Made by a program: the position numbers and the translations under genes. This document shows, in pieces, positions 61,083-64,000 of a DNA stretch of 64,000 nucleotides (the stretch's first letter is position 1; the number at the start of each line of letters is the position of its first letter). The notes beneath the pieces are model-generated. The model was given only the letters and a program-made list of their open reading frames with translations. It was not told where the DNA came from and did no database searches. Source of the DNA: Treponema sp. Marseille-Q3903 (GTDB lineage Bacteria; Spirochaetota; Spirochaetia; Treponematales; Treponemataceae); the NCBI RefSeq assembly GCF_014334335.1, contig NZ_JACSEU010000001.1, positions 1,116,001 through 1,180,000 on the forward strand. The letters are read 5' to 3'.

Positions 61083-61700
61083 TTACAATTCAAAGAACGG
61101 TCCTAAAACTACTTTTAATTCAGGATCGTGTGAATAATAATTTTTTTCCAATTCTTCTTTTGTCAGCCCTACAAGCTCGTGGCTCATATAGTGAATCCAG
61201 TTGTTTTGTTCCGGACTTTCAATTATGAGTTTTCGGCAGAAATAGTCAGGATGGATAGGAAGCTGCTCAGTTAAATATCTGTAATATTTATAATCGTGAA
61301 CAACAACTTTGATGTCTTCTCGTGGCATGCCGCGTGTGTTCATAAGAGTTTCAACAAGGCAGTTGATTGTGCGTCCTGAGTCAAAAATGTCGTCAATCAA
61401 CAAAACTTTGTCTCCCGGTCTAAGGTTTTCAGGAGGATATGTCCATCCGTCTATGTAAACTTTTGTGTGCTGTGCAACATCTGAATATGAACGGGCAACA
61501 ACTCCCGCGTAAAGAACAGGATGAAAGTGTTCTTTTTTTGCAACAATTTTAAAGTATTCGCTGATTACATTTGCCATATACGCACCGCCGCGTAAAGAAC
61601 AATATATTACATCCGGAATAAATCCATCTTTATATATTTTATGTGCAAGTTTTAATGCATTATTGCGCACTACGTCGTAGGGAAGAAATTCTTTGTTCAT
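61083..61700 (-). CDS. Phosphoribosyltransferase (hypoxanthine/xanthine type)
   Basis: The 205-residue protein has the PRPP-binding signature VLLIDDIFDSGRTINCLVE (near 104-122) and an N-terminal SLRGGAYMANVISEYF segment, typical of purine phosphoribosyltransferases. The last part has a WIHYMSHE element in the place where Gpt-like enzymes carry the purine-binding Trp. GAGG lies upstream of the ATG. Purine salvage is the likely role; the exact base cannot be read from the sequence. No xanthine permease is adjacent. Confidence 0.82.
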   Translation of the reverse strand: MNKEFLPYDVVRNNALKLAHKIYKDGFIPDVIYCSLRGGAYMANVISEYFKIVAKKEHFHPVLYAGVVARSYSDVAQHTKVYIDGWTYPPENLRPGDKVLLIDDIFDSGRTINCLVETLMNTRGMPREDIKVVVHDYKYYRYLTEQLPIHPDYFCRKLIIESPEQNNWIHYMSHELVGLTKEELEKNYYSHDPELKVVLGPFFEL

Positions 61701-61727
61701 GTTTTACCTCAAATTAATGTGGTTTTT

Positions 61728-61757
61728 ATTATACCTCAAAAAATGAGAAATTGTCAC
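61728..61757 (-). promoter_or_regulatory. Promoter of the phosphoribosyltransferase operon
   Basis: On the minus strand GTGACA (61757-61752) precedes a consensus TATAAT (61733-61728) by 18 nt. A leader of about 27 nt follows with GAGG near the ATG at 61700. Confidence 0.6.
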
Positions 61758-61811
61758 GTCATTGTGCTCAGCCGAAATGCTCAAGCAGACGAATTTTTAT
61801 GCGCTATATTC

Positions 61812-62960
61812 TCATCTGTTAAACTGTTTTGTGACAGACAAAATTGCGTCATACAATTCGTCTATTGCCTGCGGAGTTGTGTGCTGCCCAAAACTGAAAC
61901 GCACCGCTGTCTCACGAATTTCAGATGGGACATGCATTGCTTCTAGGACAGGTCTCGAGTTTTTTTTAGAAGAGCAGGCACTTCCTGTCGAAATGTAAAA
62001 ACCGATTGCGTCAAGCGAACGAAGCATAACGTTGCCCGGAATATGTGCAAACGCTGCCTGAACTATAAACGGAGAAAATAAATCTTTTTTTTCAATGCGA
62101 GATGGCGGCACTATTGTGCATCCGGGGAGCTTTGAAAGTTGTTCAATAAATTCATCTGTTTTTGCTTTTTGTGCCGAATTGTCTTTGTTGAAATACCGCA
62201 AAAGACATTTTGAAAATGCAACAGCTCCGAGAACATTTTCAGTGCCGCTTCTGATACCTTTTTCTTGTCCGCCGCCGCGCAAAAAAGGTTCAATTGAGTC
62301 TTTCATATAGAGAATGCCTATTCCGCGAGGACCACAGATTTTGTGTGAACTAAGCGCTGCGCTGTCAATTCCTTTGTAATTTAAGTCTATGCTGATTTTT
62401 CCGACAGCTTGAACACAGTCAACGTGAAATTTCGGACGGCGTTTACCTTCGCATGCTTTAGTTATGGCATCTGCAATTTCATATATCGGCTGAATAGAAC
62501 CTGTTTCATTGTTTACTGCCATGACAGCAACAATCATTGTGTCGTTTGTGAGAAGTGATGTAACTGCTTCGGGCTCAATAATTCCGTCAGTATTTGAAGG
62601 AATTTCAACGACATTCCAGCCGCAGTGTTTCATCGCCTCTGCTTGAGCTTTTACCGCCGGGTGTTCGATTGAACTTATTAAAACAGTGCCTTTTAGCGGT
62701 TTTGACATGACAGCGAGAAGTGGAATCTGGTTGCTTTCTGTTCCGCCCGAAGTAAAGTAGATTGTATCTGGTTTTACTCCGAGCGCTTTTGCTGCTGTCG
62801 AACGCGCTTCTTCTAGAATTGTTTTTGCTTTTTTCCCGACTGTATTTGAGCCTGAAGGATTTCCCCAGTTTTCGAGAGAGATTTTAACTGCTTCGTTTAA
62901 TATGTCTTCATCGGCAGGGCTTGTTGCTGCCCAGTCAAAATAGTGCTTTTTATAATCCAT
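61812..62960 (-). CDS. Cysteine desulfurase (NifS/IscS family)
   Basis: Cysteine desulfurases take sulfur from cysteine to form a persulfide for Fe-S clusters and tRNA thiolation. The 382-residue protein has FTSGGTESNQIPL near 69-81, DCVQAVGK near 181-188, the PLP lysine K207 in SSHKICGPRGIG, and the active cysteine C329 in STGSACSSKK. An AGAG element precedes the ATG. No IscU-type scaffold gene is adjacent. It could supply sulfur to the 2Fe-2S subunit elsewhere in this window, but this is only an inference. Confidence 0.93.
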   Translation of the reverse strand: MDYKKHYFDWAATSPADEDILNEAVKISLENWGNPSGSNTVGKKAKTILEEARSTAAKALGVKPDTIYFTSGGTESNQIPLLAVMSKPLKGTVLISSIEHPAVKAQAEAMKHCGWNVVEIPSNTDGIIEPEAVTSLLTNDTMIVAVMAVNNETGSIQPIYEIADAITKACEGKRRPKFHVDCVQAVGKISIDLNYKGIDSAALSSHKICGPRGIGILYMKDSIEPFLRGGGQEKGIRSGTENVLGAVAFSKCLLRYFNKDNSAQKAKTDEFIEQLSKLPGCTIVPPSRIEKKDLFSPFIVQAAFAHIPGNVMLRSLDAIGFYISTGSACSSKKNSRPVLEAMHVPSEIRETAVRFSFGQHTTPQAIDELYDAILSVTKQFNR

Positions 62961-62987
62961 GAATGTCTCTGTAACAGTAAAGTAAAT

Positions 62988-64000
62988 CTATTTTAAAACA
63001 GAAAGAATATCTTGATCATCTGTCTCTTCAATCACAGTGTCACAAACTCCTTTTTGTATTATAAGTCTGACCTTGTTCGTGATGTTTTTCTTGTCGTTGT
63101 GCATGACGAAAATAAGGCGCTCTCCGGCTCTTTCTCCTATTACAATTTTTGGGATTGCGCCGGTTGCCCAGCCGTATTTTTTAAGGATTTCAAAAACTTC
63201 GTCGCGAAACGCCTCTGCACAGTAATTTTTTTTATATGCCAGTTCTACAGAGCGCCCGATTCCCCAAGCAACAGCGTAGCCGTGAGTTATGCTGCCAAGT
63301 CCTGCAACTGTTTCGAGCGCATGACCGAAAGTATGACCGAGGTTCAGTGTTGCACGAATTCCTTTTTCAGTAAAATCCTGCTCTACGATTTTACATTTTT
63401 CGGCGACGCATCTTTTTATCATAAACTCAAGAATATATTTGTCTCGCCTGTTGATTTTATCTGCATTGTCTTTAAATAAATTGTAAAGCTCTTTGTCAAA
63501 AAGGAGCGCTGTTTTAAATGCTTCTGCAAGCCCTGAGTTGTACTGGTTTTCAGGAAGATAATCGACAAATTCTGGGAAAATGAAAATTTTTGATGCAGGA
63601 AAAAACGTCCCGATTATGTTTTTGTAATTGTCAAAGTCGCAGCCGGTTTTACCGCCGATAGACGCATCTACCATCGCAAGCAGTGTCGTTGGAATAAGCT
63701 GAACAGATGCACCTCGTTTAAAAATTGATGCAGCAAATGATGTTATGTCGCATACAACACCACCACCGATTCCGACAAAAACATCATTGCGCGTGAAACC
63801 TGCGTTTACGGCAGCAGTCACAATTTTTAATACGCTTTCAATTGTCTTGTAATGCTCTCCTGATTCGAGAATTATAAGCCGGTCGTCACCATAAGCGCCG
63901 TCGTTGAATTTAGAAATAAAATTGCTCATGCAGTCGAGTTTTGAAACCGTAACATCTGTGACAAAAAATCTGCGCGGAGTGTTGCCGATGTAAGCTTTAT
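62988..64000 (-). CDS. aroB: 3-dehydroquinate synthase, partial (runs off right edge)
   Basis: AroB converts DAHP to 3-dehydroquinate in the shikimate pathway, with NAD and a divalent metal. The internal ATG at 63929 is not the true start: the frame stays open to the window edge and encodes a normal N-terminal part, including RRFFVTDVTVSKLD. Key regions are GGGVVCDITSFAAS (NAD loop), PTTLLAMVDASIGGKTG, GLAEAFK, LNLGHTFGHALET and HGYAVAWG, which carry the metal ligands. About 337 residues lie in the window. The remaining N-terminal residues are beyond 64000. Confidence 0.94.
   Translation of the reverse strand, partial: KAYIGNTPRRFFVTDVTVSKLDCMSNFISKFNDGAYGDDRLIILESGEHYKTIESVLKIVTAAVNAGFTRNDVFVGIGGGVVCDITSFAASIFKRGASVQLIPTTLLAMVDASIGGKTGCDFDNYKNIIGTFFPASKIFIFPEFVDYLPENQYNSGLAEAFKTALLFDKELYNLFKDNADKINRRDKYILEFMIKRCVAEKCKIVEQDFTEKGIRATLNLGHTFGHALETVAGLGSITHGYAVAWGIGRSVELAYKKNYCAEAFRDEVFEILKKYGWATGAIPKIVIGERAGERLIFVMHNDKKNITNKVRLIIQKGVCDTVIEETDDQDILSVLK

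Noticed and set aside
1-64000. CRISPR arrays, insertion sequences, prophage, toxin-antitoxin or tRNA genes
   Set aside because: No regular spacer-repeat pattern, transposase or integrase, or cloverleaf with CCA or TTC loop was seen on either strand by eye.

Overview
The window is ordinary chromosomal DNA of a spirochaete, most likely a host-associated Treponema. The evidence is the A+T-rich sequence, a PUR-domain protein of the kind found in spirochaetes, a treponeme-like gene order (ribF-rpsO-pnp, uvrA next to an LptD-like protein, phoH-HD-ybeY-CorC), and many secreted TPR, HEAT, SPOR or PEGA-like proteins with no recognisable homologue. The species cannot be fixed from sequence alone. No phage, insertion sequence, CRISPR array, tRNA or rRNA was seen.

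Layout. 1-3.6 kb (+): Holliday-junction genes ruvC, ruvA, ruvB, then queA. 3.6-10 kb (-): one probable operon of a nucleotide-sugar dehydratase, a DegT aminotransferase and three subunits of a xanthine-dehydrogenase-type hydroxylase that has lost most of its molybdenum-cofactor motifs. 10.2-12.2 kb (+): two secreted proteins, one extremely Glu-rich with a C-terminal SPOR domain. 12.4-13.4 kb (-): ilvE. 13.5-22.8 kb (+): ribF (no riboflavin-kinase domain), rpsO, pnp, dut, two LptF/LptG permeases, tgt and a HEAT-repeat protein. 22.8-27.9 kb (-): purA, a CapA-like lipoprotein and a DEAH helicase. 28-42 kb (+): guaB, uvrA, an LptD-like protein, phoH, a PgpH-type HD protein, ybeY, a CorC-type protein and a large TPR protein. 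42.1-43 kb (-): a small secreted protein. 43-55.3 kb (+): prfB with its programmed frameshift, a PEGA-like protein, ftsY, a lipoprotein, lolCDE, mcsA, mcsB and clpC. 55.5-57.8 kb (+): an ABC importer. 57.9-58.3 kb (+): the PUR-domain protein. 58.4-64 kb (-): rnhB, a secreted beta-helix protein, a phosphoribosyltransferase, a cysteine desulfurase and aroB, which runs off the right edge.

Themes. Envelope biogenesis is prominent: LptD, LptF and LptG for lipid export, LolCDE for lipoproteins, FtsY for membrane targeting. purA and guaB, the two branches from IMP, are divergently transcribed from one intergenic region. The most unusual points are (1) a recurrent promoter layout, a -10 hexamer followed by exactly 6 nt and then ATG with no Shine-Dalgarno, at ruvC, ruvA, ribF, dut, prfB and the gene divergent from prfB, which predicts leaderless mRNAs; (2) a McsB homologue that appears to have lost its catalytic residues although it remains between mcsA and clpC; and (3) the hydroxylase cassette that keeps its three-subunit form but not its active-site motifs.
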